Assembly (NCBI GenBank): GCA_003175915.1
Contig: PSRH01000152.1
Coordinates: 1 to 6,534 of the forward strand
Source of the DNA: Candidatus Melainabacteria bacterium
GTDB lineage: Bacteria; Cyanobacteriota; Vampirovibrionia; Obscuribacterales; Obscuribacteraceae
Length of the DNA stretch: 6,534 nucleotides
Direction: 5' to 3'
The translations under genes and the position numbers were made by a program. Position 1 is the first letter of the stretch; the number at the start of each line of letters is the position of its first letter. Below the pieces are notes generated by a model. The model searched no databases, was not told where the DNA came from, and saw only the letters and a program-made list of their open reading frames with translations. This document shows, piece by piece, positions 1 through 5,964 of the stretch.

Positions 1-933
1 ACCGTCTCAGGCGGCAAATCTGACGCGCGCCGGCCACCCGAGTTGTCGACCCGCGACAATGTCGCCCGGGCGATCTATACGGAAGTGAAAGAGGGGCGGG
101 GCTCGCCTCATGGCGGTGTATTCCTTGACATAAGTTATCAGGATCCTGAGCACGTCAAGAAGAAACTGCCATCCATGTATCACCAGTTTAAAGACCTTGC
201 CGATGTAGACATTACGGCCACACCAATGGAGGTCGGCCCGACAATGCACTACATCATGGGTGGTGTCAGAGTGGATGCCGATACGGGGCAGAGTAGAGTG
301 CCCGGATTATTCGCAGCCGGTGAAGTAACCGGCGGCATGCATGGCGCCAATCGTCTGGGCGGCAATTCTCTTTCCGATCTTTTGGTATTCGGGCGCCGGG
401 CCGGCCTGGGAGCCGCCCAATACGTCAAGACAACCAGTGGTCTAGCAAAAGTAGACGAAGGACAGATTCAAGCAGCCATCCAGGAAATGGAAGCACCCCT
501 GCAAAGAAACGAAGGTATCAATCCTTATGATCTGCATAAACAATTGACCCAAACGATGAGCACCTATGTCGGAATTTATCGGGAAGAAGCAGATCTGCTG
601 ACGGGCATCAAGAAATTGGAAGAGCTCAAATCGCAATTGCCGAAGCTGTCCGCTCACAACACTAAGGTTTACAATCCTGGTTGGCACCTCTGCCACGACT
701 TGAAAAACATGCTCATTTGCGCCGAGGCCATCGCCCGCAGTGCTCTATCCCGAAAAGAAAGTCGCGGTGCCCATAGCCGCATCGATTATCCGAATCTTGA
801 GACCAAACTCAGTACGGTGAACACGGCGGTGTCCAACGATCATGGCACAATGAAGTTAGAGCAAACACCCCTGCCGCAAATGCCGGCTGAATTGAAAGAG
901 CTCTTTGCTAGTAAGGATCCCAAACATGGCTGA
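1..933 (+). CDS. sdhA: Succinate dehydrogenase/fumarate reductase flavoprotein subunit, C-terminal part (5' truncated by window edge)
   Basis: The reading frame is open from base 1 to the TGA at 931-933, giving 310 residues. The N-terminal FAD-binding half lies off the left edge. SdhA oxidises succinate to fumarate at a covalently bound FAD and passes electrons to SdhB; the complex is part of the TCA cycle and respiratory chain at the cytoplasmic membrane. Visible family motifs, numbered from base 1, are TRDNVAR (Arg18, matching the catalytic proton-shuttle Arg), EGRG, the substrate-binding HYIMGG (His83, bases 247-249), GLFAAGE, and HGANRLGGNSLSDLLVFGRRAG-like residues (Arg118, bases 352-354). 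The C-terminal domain has the usual NMLICAEAIARSAL and SRGAHSRIDYP stretches. The segment EGRGSPHGGVFLDI and the neighbouring sdhB type suggest the Sdh1-like class rather than the E. coli class. The gene overlaps sdhB by 8 bases, so the two are probably translationally coupled. Confidence 0.95.
   Translation, partial: TVSGGKSDARRPPELSTRDNVARAIYTEVKEGRGSPHGGVFLDISYQDPEHVKKKLPSMYHQFKDLADVDITATPMEVGPTMHYIMGGVRVDADTGQSRVPGLFAAGEVTGGMHGANRLGGNSLSDLLVFGRRAGLGAAQYVKTTSGLAKVDEGQIQAAIQEMEAPLQRNEGINPYDLHKQLTQTMSTYVGIYREEADLLTGIKKLEELKSQLPKLSAHNTKVYNPGWHLCHDLKNMLICAEAIARSALSRKESRGAHSRIDYPNLETKLSTVNTAVSNDHGTMKLEQTPLPQMPAELKELFASKDPKHG
913..917 (+). promoter_or_regulatory. Ribosome binding site of sdhB
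   Basis: AAGGA lies 8 bases before the ATG at 926 and inside the end of sdhA. It decides the sdhB start and supports translational coupling of the two subunits. Confidence 0.7.
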
Positions 934-1666
934 AGCGAAACTATCTGTCTTTCGAGGCAATAAGGATGGAGGGCAATTCAAAACCTATAACGTCCCGATT
1001 GAGGACGGTATGGTTATCCTCGATGCCATTCACTATATTCAAGCCAATTACGATTCCGAACTGGCTGTGCGTTGGAACTGCAAAGCAGCAAAATGCGGCT
1101 CCTGCAGCGCCGAGGTAAATGGCATGCCGAGCTTGATGTGCAAATCGCGCATGGACAAATTTACTCCCGGCGAAGAAATCACGGTGCAGCCCATAAAAAC
1201 GTTTCCAATCATCAAAGACCTGGTAACGGATGTATCCTGGAACTATGAAGTAAACAAGAAAATTGCTCCATTCACACCCAAAGATACCGGCGAGTGGGTA
1301 GTCTATCAGGAAGACATCGAGCGCGTGCAAGAATTCCGCAAGTGCATTGAATGCTTTCTCTGCCAGGATGTCTGTCACGTATTGCGCGACCACGATCGAA
1401 AAGATGCCTTTATGGGTCCGCGCTTCCTGGTTCGCGTTGCCGGTCTTGAGATGCATCCAAAAGATACATTGCACCGCACCAAGTATTTACGAGAAGAAGG
1501 TGGCATTGGCTTCTGCAACATAACCAAATGTTGTACGGAAGTCTGCCCGGAAGATATCCATATCACCGACAACGCCATCATTCCGCTTAAAGAGAGGGTT
1601 GTCGACGATTTCGATCCAGTTGCAATCTTTTTGAAAAAGATATTTGGCAAAGACAAGGGCCAATAA
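926..1666 (+). CDS. sdhB: Succinate dehydrogenase/fumarate reductase iron-sulfur subunit
   Basis: This is a 246-residue protein, the usual length for SdhB, carrying electrons from SdhA's FAD to the quinone site in the membrane anchor. All cluster ligands are present. The N-terminal plant-type ferredoxin domain has Cys52-x4-Cys57-x2-Cys60-x11-Cys72 for [2Fe-2S]. The C-terminal domain has Cys140-x2-Cys143-x2-Cys146-x3-Cys150 and Cys197-x5-Cys203-x3-Cys207-Pro. By comparison with E. coli SdhB, Cys140, 143, 146 and 207 bind [4Fe-4S], while Cys150, 197 and 203 bind [3Fe-4S]. An additional Cys202 sits beside Cys203. The ATG at 926 is chosen over an upstream TTG at 905 because AAGGA (913-917) lies 8 bases before it. 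The start lies within the end of sdhA. No membrane anchor follows: the next gene is on the other strand, so the anchor is expected upstream of sdhA. Confidence 0.96.
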   Translation: MAEAKLSVFRGNKDGGQFKTYNVPIEDGMVILDAIHYIQANYDSELAVRWNCKAAKCGSCSAEVNGMPSLMCKSRMDKFTPGEEITVQPIKTFPIIKDLVTDVSWNYEVNKKIAPFTPKDTGEWVVYQEDIERVQEFRKCIECFLCQDVCHVLRDHDRKDAFMGPRFLVRVAGLEMHPKDTLHRTKYLREEGGIGFCNITKCCTEVCPEDIHITDNAIIPLKERVVDDFDPVAIFLKKIFGKDKGQ

Positions 1667-1684
1667 TCGAATTGGCTGCCAGTC

Positions 1685-2269
1685 CTAGTTGCTCTGATCT
1701 GATTTATCTTCGACTTCCGGCTTGTCGTCCCCCAACATGGGAGCCATGCTGTACGTCCAGGTGGCATGCGACCTAGAGTCGTTCATAGTTATAGTGGAAA
1801 TTTTGCCGGGGTACATATACTGTTTCACTGGGTCGACGACTGATCTTCGCTGCTGTGGATCGCGCAAGGATGTATCGATGGTCAATTCGACCGATTCCGG
1901 GAAAGTGATATCCACAGTTTTTTCACCAGACATCCAGGTAATTTTGCCCTTGGCACCGACTGCAGCTAGATTGGCATTCAACTGTTGTTCGATTGTTTGC
2001 CTGGCAGTCTGGACGGGCATCGTGCGCATCGGGTCTTCTTGAACGGGGCCGCGATTCATTACTTGCCCGATCCAACTGTTCTGAGCAGCAATCATTACCC
2101 CGAAACCAAGAGCGACAGCAGCAAGAGCCCAGGGTAGTGGGTTAAATGGGCGTTCTCCGTCCGACAAGAAGGATTTAAATTCGGGCCGAACGTATTGCTT
2201 GGTCCCACACGATGGGCAATATTGCTCATGCCCATGCAGGGGTACTTGGCAGCGGGGACAATCATGCAT
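1685..2269 (-). CDS. Membrane protein with N-terminal zinc ribbon, function unknown
   Basis: This is a 194-residue protein I cannot name. Residues 4-21 form a short zinc ribbon, Cys4-x2-Cys7-x10-Cys18-x2-Cys21 (CPRC ... CPSC), at the extreme N-terminus. A charged linker (23-40) leads to one hydrophobic segment at about 46-63, probably a transmembrane helix. Residues about 85-180 look like a small mixed alpha/beta domain with the pattern of alternating strands (GKITWM, KTVDITF, VELTIDT, ISTITM, HATWTYSM). The tail (181-194) is acidic and polar. With several positive residues before the helix, the zinc ribbon is probably cytoplasmic and the larger domain outside, but this is inference. The ATG at 2269 is chosen because the zinc ribbon begins directly after it; a weak GAGG lies about 14 bases upstream. 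It is convergent with sdhB (18 bases between stops) and downstream of nanE by 66 bases, so it may share nanE's transcript. Confidence 0.8.
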   Translation of the reverse strand: MHDCPRCQVPLHGHEQYCPSCGTKQYVRPEFKSFLSDGERPFNPLPWALAAVALGFGVMIAAQNSWIGQVMNRGPVQEDPMRTMPVQTARQTIEQQLNANLAAVGAKGKITWMSGEKTVDITFPESVELTIDTSLRDPQQRRSVVDPVKQYMYPGKISTITMNDSRSHATWTYSMAPMLGDDKPEVEDKSDQSN

Positions 2270-2335
2270 AACGAGTTACTCGGCCTCAGATCCTCACACT
2301 ATCTAAGTCTACACTAACGGGAGACCGTGGCATTC

Positions 2336-3046
2336 TCAGGACCGGGGAATCGCCCTGGCGAATCTGGCAGTGATCAACTGAGGTCTGGTTATCGCCGAAC
2401 CAACGACAACGGCGTAGGCTCCCAACTGGAAAGCGGACGCCACTTCGTGTGGCTGCCATACCCTTCCTTCTAGAACTGCAGGTACGTCTATGTGATTTCT
2501 TATTTCGGCAAGGAGATGAAGTGCCGGGCCAGGCTCCAAAGTACTTGCCGTCTCTTTAGTGTATCCAAACAGCGTTGTGGAAATCAGATCAACTCCAAGC
2601 GATGCAGCATTTTTAGCCTCCTCAAGCTGGCTGATATCGGCCATTACTGGTAATTTCAGAACAGCGTGGATCTTCTGGACCAGGCCTGCCAATGTTTCAC
2701 CGTTAGGCCTCGGTCTTAAGGTTGCGTCGACTGCGATAATATCCGCGCCAGCCTCGGCCAATTCTTTGGCTTCGTCAAACGTAGTTGTGATATAGACAGA
2801 GCTCAATCTTTCCTCTTCAGACAAATTCTTCCATTTAGAAAGTCCAATTATGGGAAGCTTCGTTACCGCGCGCACCGCCCGGATATTTTCCTTCCCTTCC
2901 AATCTCAGTCCATGCGCACCACCGGCGATGACTGAAAGTGCCATCGCTTTTATGTGCTCGGGCGAACACAACGGTTCGCCTTCGCTCGCCTGGCAAGAGA
3001 CCACCAGGGTACCTTTGAGTTTCGCGACCGCCTGCCAGACTTCCAT
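2336..3046 (-). CDS. nanE: Putative N-acetylmannosamine-6-phosphate 2-epimerase
   Basis: The enzyme interconverts ManNAc-6-phosphate and GlcNAc-6-phosphate in sialic acid and amino sugar use; it is a cytoplasmic TIM barrel. From the ATG at 3046 the protein has 236 residues (family about 220-235). Motifs in order are VVSCQA (15-20), GLRLEG (Arg48), PIIGLSK (Lys71), ADIIAVDATLRPRP (about 102-114), VMADIS (Asp137), STTLFGYT (156-163), LEGR (Glu193, Arg195) and VVVGSAITRP (213-222). Lys71 and Glu193 line up with the catalytic Lys and Glu described for Clostridium perfringens NanE. The usual AEGR is LEGR here. A GTG at 3082 would add 12 residues and has an AGG 6 bases upstream. I prefer the ATG because the family normally begins about 10 residues before the first strand, although its AGGGG is very close (2 bases). 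No kinase, lyase, transporter or other sialic acid gene is adjacent, so the substrate source is unclear. Confidence 0.9.
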   Translation of the reverse strand: MEVWQAVAKLKGTLVVSCQASEGEPLCSPEHIKAMALSVIAGGAHGLRLEGKENIRAVRAVTKLPIIGLSKWKNLSEEERLSSVYITTTFDEAKELAEAGADIIAVDATLRPRPNGETLAGLVQKIHAVLKLPVMADISQLEEAKNAASLGVDLISTTLFGYTKETASTLEPGPALHLLAEIRNHIDVPAVLEGRVWQPHEVASAFQLGAYAVVVGSAITRPQLITARFARAIPRS

Positions 3047-3104
3047 TTCCCCTGCTTTAATCAAGTTGCCTCTTGAAAACACTTCTTACCTGCATTACCT
3101 CATG

Positions 3105-3114
3105 ATCTTAAGAT
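3105..3114. repeat. 10-base perfect palindrome in the nanE upstream region
   Basis: ATCTTAAGAT reads the same on both strands. It lies 23 bases before the GTG alternative start of nanE and about 60 bases before the preferred ATG, where an operator could sit. This length can occur by chance. Confidence 0.3.
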
Positions 3115-3133
3115 TCTTTGCAACCAGACAGAC

Positions 3134-3160
3134 GAATGGATGTATGTTGACCATTCATAC
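3134..3160. repeat. Two interleaved short inverted repeats in the divergent intergenic region
   Basis: GAATGG (3134-3139) is answered by CCATTC (3151-3156) across 11 bases. GTATG (3142-3146) is answered by CATAC (3156-3160) across 9 bases. They share the middle of the region between nanE and the M23 peptidase gene and might form an operator. No regulator gene is adjacent. Confidence 0.3.
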
Positions 3161-3190
3161 CCTGCACCAATAAACTCGTAGTATGCCTTT

Positions 3191-3210
3191 ATCCCTGCGC
3201 TTTAAGGGAT
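3191..3210. repeat. Inverted repeat, 6-base arms with 8-base loop
   Basis: ATCCCT (3191-3196) pairs with AGGGAT (3205-3210). No run of T follows on either strand, so it does not look like a terminator. It may be an operator or a stem in the leader of the M23 gene. Confidence 0.3.
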
Positions 3211-3240
3211 CTTCAGAAAGTCTCCTATGGTTGATAGCAG

Positions 3241-3249
3241 TGGTACACT
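3241..3249 (+). promoter_or_regulatory. Candidate extended -10 promoter element for the M23 peptidase gene
   Basis: TG-G-TACACT resembles an extended -10 element. It would start transcription near 3256 and give a leader of about 35 bases to the ATG at 3291. The expected -35 position (near 3221) has no good match. An alternative pair is TTGACC (3147-3152) with TAAACT (3171-3176), 18 bases apart. Neither is secure. Confidence 0.25.
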
Positions 3250-3290
3250 TCTGGCTCTAGGGCTTTATTGACAATCCTGCCACCGACGCA

Positions 3291-4502
3291 ATGAAATCAG
3301 ATTTCCCCAAGCATTACTCGCATCGACCAAAATTTATTCTGGCGATTCTGACGCCCCTATTAATCTCACAAGCAATTACCCCCTCCTCTTCTATTTCAAA
3401 AGCCTCCCGTTCCTCGTCCACTCTTGATTGCGCGCTTGTTTCACCTGACACAAAAGCACGTATGAGTCAAATTGAGCAAAAAATGCGGGAGTTTCATGAG
3501 CGCGCCGTGCAGGCTAAGCAAAAAGAGCAGATCGTGCGCTCTCACATCAAAACTATAGAAACCAAGCTGAACGTCACCACCGGGGCTTTGAACGACAAAA
3601 AGCACGAGTTAAAGAAGACCGAACACAAGATCCAGGAAGTCAAAGAACACATCAACCAAACCCGATCAGACGAGGTAAGCCTCTCGTCCGACGCCGCTCA
3701 AAGGCTGAGAGAAATCTACGAAGGACAGCGGCTCGGCTTTTTGGAGATGCTCTTGGAGGCCAATTCCCTACAGCTGTTTCTGGACAAGTGTTACTTTCAG
3801 GAGCGAGTGGCAGAGCTCGATCGGAACCTCTTAAGCGAACTGCGCGCTAAGGCCGCCGCCCTATCCGAACATAAAGACAAGCTCGGTCAGCAAAAGAACA
3901 AACTGGGAGACATAGTTTCCGAGTTTGCCAAAAAAGCGATGGCAATCGCCAAAGAAAAGTTCGATCAAGAACAGGTGGCCAATCGCTTAAGAACGCAGCG
4001 TGCCTTTTACGAGCAGGCTGAGCGCCAGCTCGCCAACGAATCCCACCGGCTGGAAACACAAATTCTCCAGATGGAGTCTTCCCGTCGCCGTGGCAAGAAA
4101 GGCATGTCCGTAGGCAGTGGCAGCATGGCTATGCCGATTGTCGCCCAGGTCACCTCACCGTTTGGCTGGCGCACCCATCCTATCTTCGGAGTGCGCCGTT
4201 TTCATACAGGGGTAGACCTGGCCGGACCGAATCATTCAGCAATTAAGGCTGCTGATAGCGGCAGCGTCCTTTATACCGGCTGGTATGGCGGCTACGGCAA
4301 GGTGGTAATCGTCAGCCATGGTAACGGCATGGCCACACTTTACGCCCACCTCTGCAAGATCGCCGCCAACGTTGGCGACAATGTCTCGAAAGGCGATGTC
4401 ATAGGCTATGAAGGCACCACTGGCTTCTCGACAGGACCACACCTGCATTTCGAAACACGCGTCAACGGTGTGCCCAATAATCCTCTCAACTATTTGCGCT
4501 GA
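3291..4502 (+). CDS. Secreted or membrane-anchored coiled-coil M23 (LytM) family metallopeptidase, EnvC-like
   Basis: This is a 403-residue protein of the murein endopeptidase or hydrolase-activator type. The positively charged N-terminus and a hydrophobic stretch at about 15-30 form a signal peptide or anchor. Residues about 58-130 and 165-265 are long, charged helices typical of coiled coils. Between them, RLREIYEGQRLGFLEMLL (138-155) and the following FLDKCYFQERVAELDRNLL region match the hinge found in EnvC-like proteins. The M23 domain occupies about 280-403: SPFGWRTHP, His305-x3-Asp309 (FHTGVDLAG), YAHL (His353) and GPHLHFE (His384, His386). The zinc ligands expected for M23 (His305, Asp309, His386) and the catalytic His353 are all present, so it may cleave peptidoglycan cross-links itself, unlike degenerate E. 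coli EnvC. An upstream in-frame stop at 3258 and the signal peptide fix the ATG at 3291, yet no Shine-Dalgarno sequence precedes it. It stands alone, with divergent nanE and a convergent fluoride cluster. Confidence 0.92.
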   Translation: MKSDFPKHYSHRPKFILAILTPLLISQAITPSSSISKASRSSSTLDCALVSPDTKARMSQIEQKMREFHERAVQAKQKEQIVRSHIKTIETKLNVTTGALNDKKHELKKTEHKIQEVKEHINQTRSDEVSLSSDAAQRLREIYEGQRLGFLEMLLEANSLQLFLDKCYFQERVAELDRNLLSELRAKAAALSEHKDKLGQQKNKLGDIVSEFAKKAMAIAKEKFDQEQVANRLRTQRAFYEQAERQLANESHRLETQILQMESSRRRGKKGMSVGSGSMAMPIVAQVTSPFGWRTHPIFGVRRFHTGVDLAGPNHSAIKAADSGSVLYTGWYGGYGKVVIVSHGNGMATLYAHLCKIAANVGDNVSKGDVIGYEGTTGFSTGPHLHFETRVNGVPNNPLNYLR

Positions 4503-4530
4503 CAACCGCAAAGCACACTTAGTCTTCAAT

Positions 4531-4866
4531 CTATTTTTTGTTCGCCCGATAGAAGCGAATTTGTACCTTTTCCAGGGTAGCTAGACCTTCGTGGACGACG
4601 CTATCCACAATAGACATAAAGGCTTCGATCTTTGCCAGAGTATCGACTATTTCGATGACAATCGGTAGATCCGCTGAAAGGTCAAGAATCTTGGCAGTGT
4701 GAATCCGACTATGGGCGCCAAAACCTTCCATCCCTCGCACAACGGTGCACCCCGCCAAACCCTCGGCTTTCGCCTTCCTGACTATCCACTCATAGAGAGG
4801 CTGACCTTCATGTTTGTCACTCTCACCAATGAATATTCTCAGTAAATGTCCATCCTCAGGCAGCAT
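4531..4866 (-). CDS. DUF190 family (PII-like) protein paired with CrcB
   Basis: This is a 111-residue protein that matches the DUF190 family throughout: LLRIFIGESDKHEGQPLYEW (8-27), EGLAGCTVVRGMEGFGAHS (35-53), IHTAKILDLSADLPIVIEIVD (55-75) and EGLATLEKVQI at the end. The family has a PII-like ferredoxin fold and is often encoded next to crcB; its molecular role is not established, and regulation of the channel is a common suggestion. Of two in-frame ATGs (4872 and 4866), I choose 4866 because AGGAG at 4877-4873 lies 6 bases before it and would be directly against the first. AGGAG overlaps the crcB stop codon, so the gene is probably coupled to crcB translation. It is the last gene of the minus-strand cluster and converges on the M23 gene with 28 bases between stops. 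Confidence 0.9.
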   Translation of the reverse strand: MLPEDGHLLRIFIGESDKHEGQPLYEWIVRKAKAEGLAGCTVVRGMEGFGAHSRIHTAKILDLSADLPIVIEIVDTLAKIEAFMSIVDSVVHEGLATLEKVQIRFYRANKK

Positions 4867-4872
4867 AGTCAT

Positions 4873-4877
4873 CTCCT
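4873..4877 (-). promoter_or_regulatory. Ribosome binding site of the DUF190 gene, overlapping the crcB stop codon
   Basis: On the minus strand AGGAG precedes the ATG at 4866 by 6 bases, and its first two bases belong to the crcB TAG. It favours the second of the two in-frame ATGs and implies coupled translation. Confidence 0.7.
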
Positions 4878-5250
4878 AAATCGACCGTCCAATTAGAAAT
4901 CCAAGCCAGATAACGACAAGACCAAGGACCACCTGCAGGAAAGCATTGCACCCTGCGTAGAAGTACTGTCCATCCCGCAACAATTGAAACGTCTCGTAGC
5001 CGAAACTTGAAAAGGTCGTAAACCCTCCAAGCAACCCGACGAACAAAGCCATTCGCGTTTGTCCTTGGAACAACCCTTTTGACTCTGCCAGAGAGGCAAG
5101 TATGCCGATTATGAGACAACCAAGCATATTTACGCTGAATGTGCCAATGGGAAACATCCAACCATTGAAGAGTCTCTGAACGAAAGAGCCCATGAGGAAG
5201 CGGAGCACGCCTCCTAACCCAGAGCCGAGAAAAATCATGACATACGTCAT
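4876..5250 (-). CDS. crcB: CrcB/Fluc fluoride ion channel
   Basis: This is a 124-residue membrane protein with four hydrophobic segments (about 2-20, 34-54, 66-84 and 98-119), the size and layout of Fluc channels. They let fluoride out of the cytoplasm as dual-topology dimers. Family motifs are GSGLGGVLRF (9-18), GTFSVNMLGC (36-45, Asn41) and GGFTTFSSFGYE (75-86). Asn41, Phe80 and Phe83 match the pore-lining residues known from the Fluc channels Ec2 and Bpe, and TTFSSF matches the central sodium-site loop. Only one crcB is present here, which fits a homodimer. It starts 20 bases after the upstream unknown gene and ends at the DUF190 ribosome site. The ATG at 5250 has no strong Shine-Dalgarno sequence; an ATG four codons later (5238) is possible but would shorten helix 1. 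I could not recognise a fluoride riboswitch in front of it. Confidence 0.95.
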   Translation of the reverse strand: MTYVMIFLGSGLGGVLRFLMGSFVQRLFNGWMFPIGTFSVNMLGCLIIGILASLAESKGLFQGQTRMALFVGLLGGFTTFSSFGYETFQLLRDGQYFYAGCNAFLQVVLGLVVIWLGFLIGRSI

Positions 5251-5270
5251 ACCATCGGGGTCTTCATTGT

Positions 5271-5939
5271 CTATGCGCCTTCACTTCCGTAGACATCCTT
5301 CCATGTTTCTAGCGTATCAATCTGCACCAGAAACCAGTACGAGAACTGCTCATGAAATGCAAATCTTTTTTCAGCAAGTCGAGCAATGTTATCACGAGAG
5401 ATCAGTTGAGTGGAAACAAAACCCCACTCAAAACGATTGGCAGCGTCAAAGCTCGGCAAGCTAAATAGCTTGACCATTTCCTCGCTGTCCAAATCGGAGG
5501 GCACTTCATATGCCCCAATCCCTGCTTGAGCCTGACAGCCAGTTGCCAGACGGAGAAGAATCGAATAAAAAAGGCTTATATCTTCCCTATAAACCGTTTC
5601 AAGACTCTTGTTCGTGATCGACACCAAACACCGTAAGAAGCCACGATCGTGATTCTCAATTACGTAATCGAGATAGAAGTCACCATAGTTCAACTGTCCT
5701 GCAAATCCACGCCAGCTGTGAGCGGCCGAGAGAGCTGACTGCAGGGTAAACTCCTCTTGTTGCCAGTCCTCATTTCGATCAACAATCCAGTACGATAGCT
5801 GCCTTGGAAACTGAAGACCTCTCTCTTCTCGACCTGAGCCAAGTCTTTCAGTCTTACTCAACACAGCGTCTACTCGCTGAATCACTTCCACAAGGGGTTG
5901 ATCTGATCCTGACATAACGGTTTCGAATTCGATGGTCAT
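5271..5939 (-). CDS. Hypothetical protein of 222 residues in the fluoride cluster
   Basis: I do not recognise this family. The protein is soluble by appearance: no signal peptide or transmembrane segment, acidic, and rich in Tyr, Trp and Phe. Two similar stretches stand out: FPRQLSYWI at residues 44-52 and FHEQFSYWF at 195-203, sharing F-x2-Q-[LF]-SYW. They may mark matching strands of an internal duplication. Other distinctive segments are NYGDFYLDYVIEN (84-96) and FLRCLVSITN (101-110). There is no CxxC, nucleotide-binding or catalytic motif that I can name. The ATG at 5939 is taken as start; no Shine-Dalgarno sequence precedes it or the next ATG (residue 9). It lies 25 bases after the acetyltransferase gene and 20 bases before crcB on the same strand, so it is probably cotranscribed with them. 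Stress-related or immunity-like small protein families are possible, but nothing in the sequence shows it. Confidence 0.75.
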   Translation of the reverse strand: MTIEFETVMSGSDQPLVEVIQRVDAVLSKTERLGSGREERGLQFPRQLSYWIVDRNEDWQQEEFTLQSALSAAHSWRGFAGQLNYGDFYLDYVIENHDRGFLRCLVSITNKSLETVYREDISLFYSILLRLATGCQAQAGIGAYEVPSDLDSEEMVKLFSLPSFDAANRFEWGFVSTQLISRDNIARLAEKRFAFHEQFSYWFLVQIDTLETWKDVYGSEGA

Positions 5940-5964
5940 TTGTCACTAAGCGGAACGTGATGCC

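Noticed and set aside
43..45. TTG at base 43 as the start of the flavoprotein gene
   Set aside because: The frame stays open to base 1 and encodes SdhA-like sequence upstream of it; the gene is simply cut by the window edge.
941..1474. Long minus-strand reading frame opposite sdhB
   Set aside because: It lies wholly within sdhB, whose cysteine motifs and length are conclusive; the antisense protein has no recognisable features.
1657..1680. Stem-loop GCCAAT (1659-1664) / ATTGGC (1671-1676) at the sdhB stop, as a terminator
   Set aside because: The stem has only six pairs, is AT-containing, and is not followed by a T run on either strand.
1375..1767. Minus-strand reading frame spanning the sdhB end and the zinc-ribbon gene end
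   Set aside because: It overlaps two supported genes in other frames and has no start context or motif.
2311..2330. ACGG-GAGA-CCGT hairpin between nanE and the zinc-ribbon gene
   Set aside because: There are only four base pairs with no T run; not enough to call a terminator or regulatory element.
4503..4540. Terminator between the convergent M23 and DUF190 genes
   Set aside because: A run of six T lies at 4534-4539 on the plus strand, but I see no stable stem before it.
5251..5300. Possible fluoride riboswitch (crcB motif) in front of crcB
   Set aside because: There are only 20 bases between the upstream stop and the crcB ATG. A GATGG is visible there, but the remaining conserved elements and the pseudoknot partner are not recognisable, and the space is too small unless it lies inside the upstream gene.
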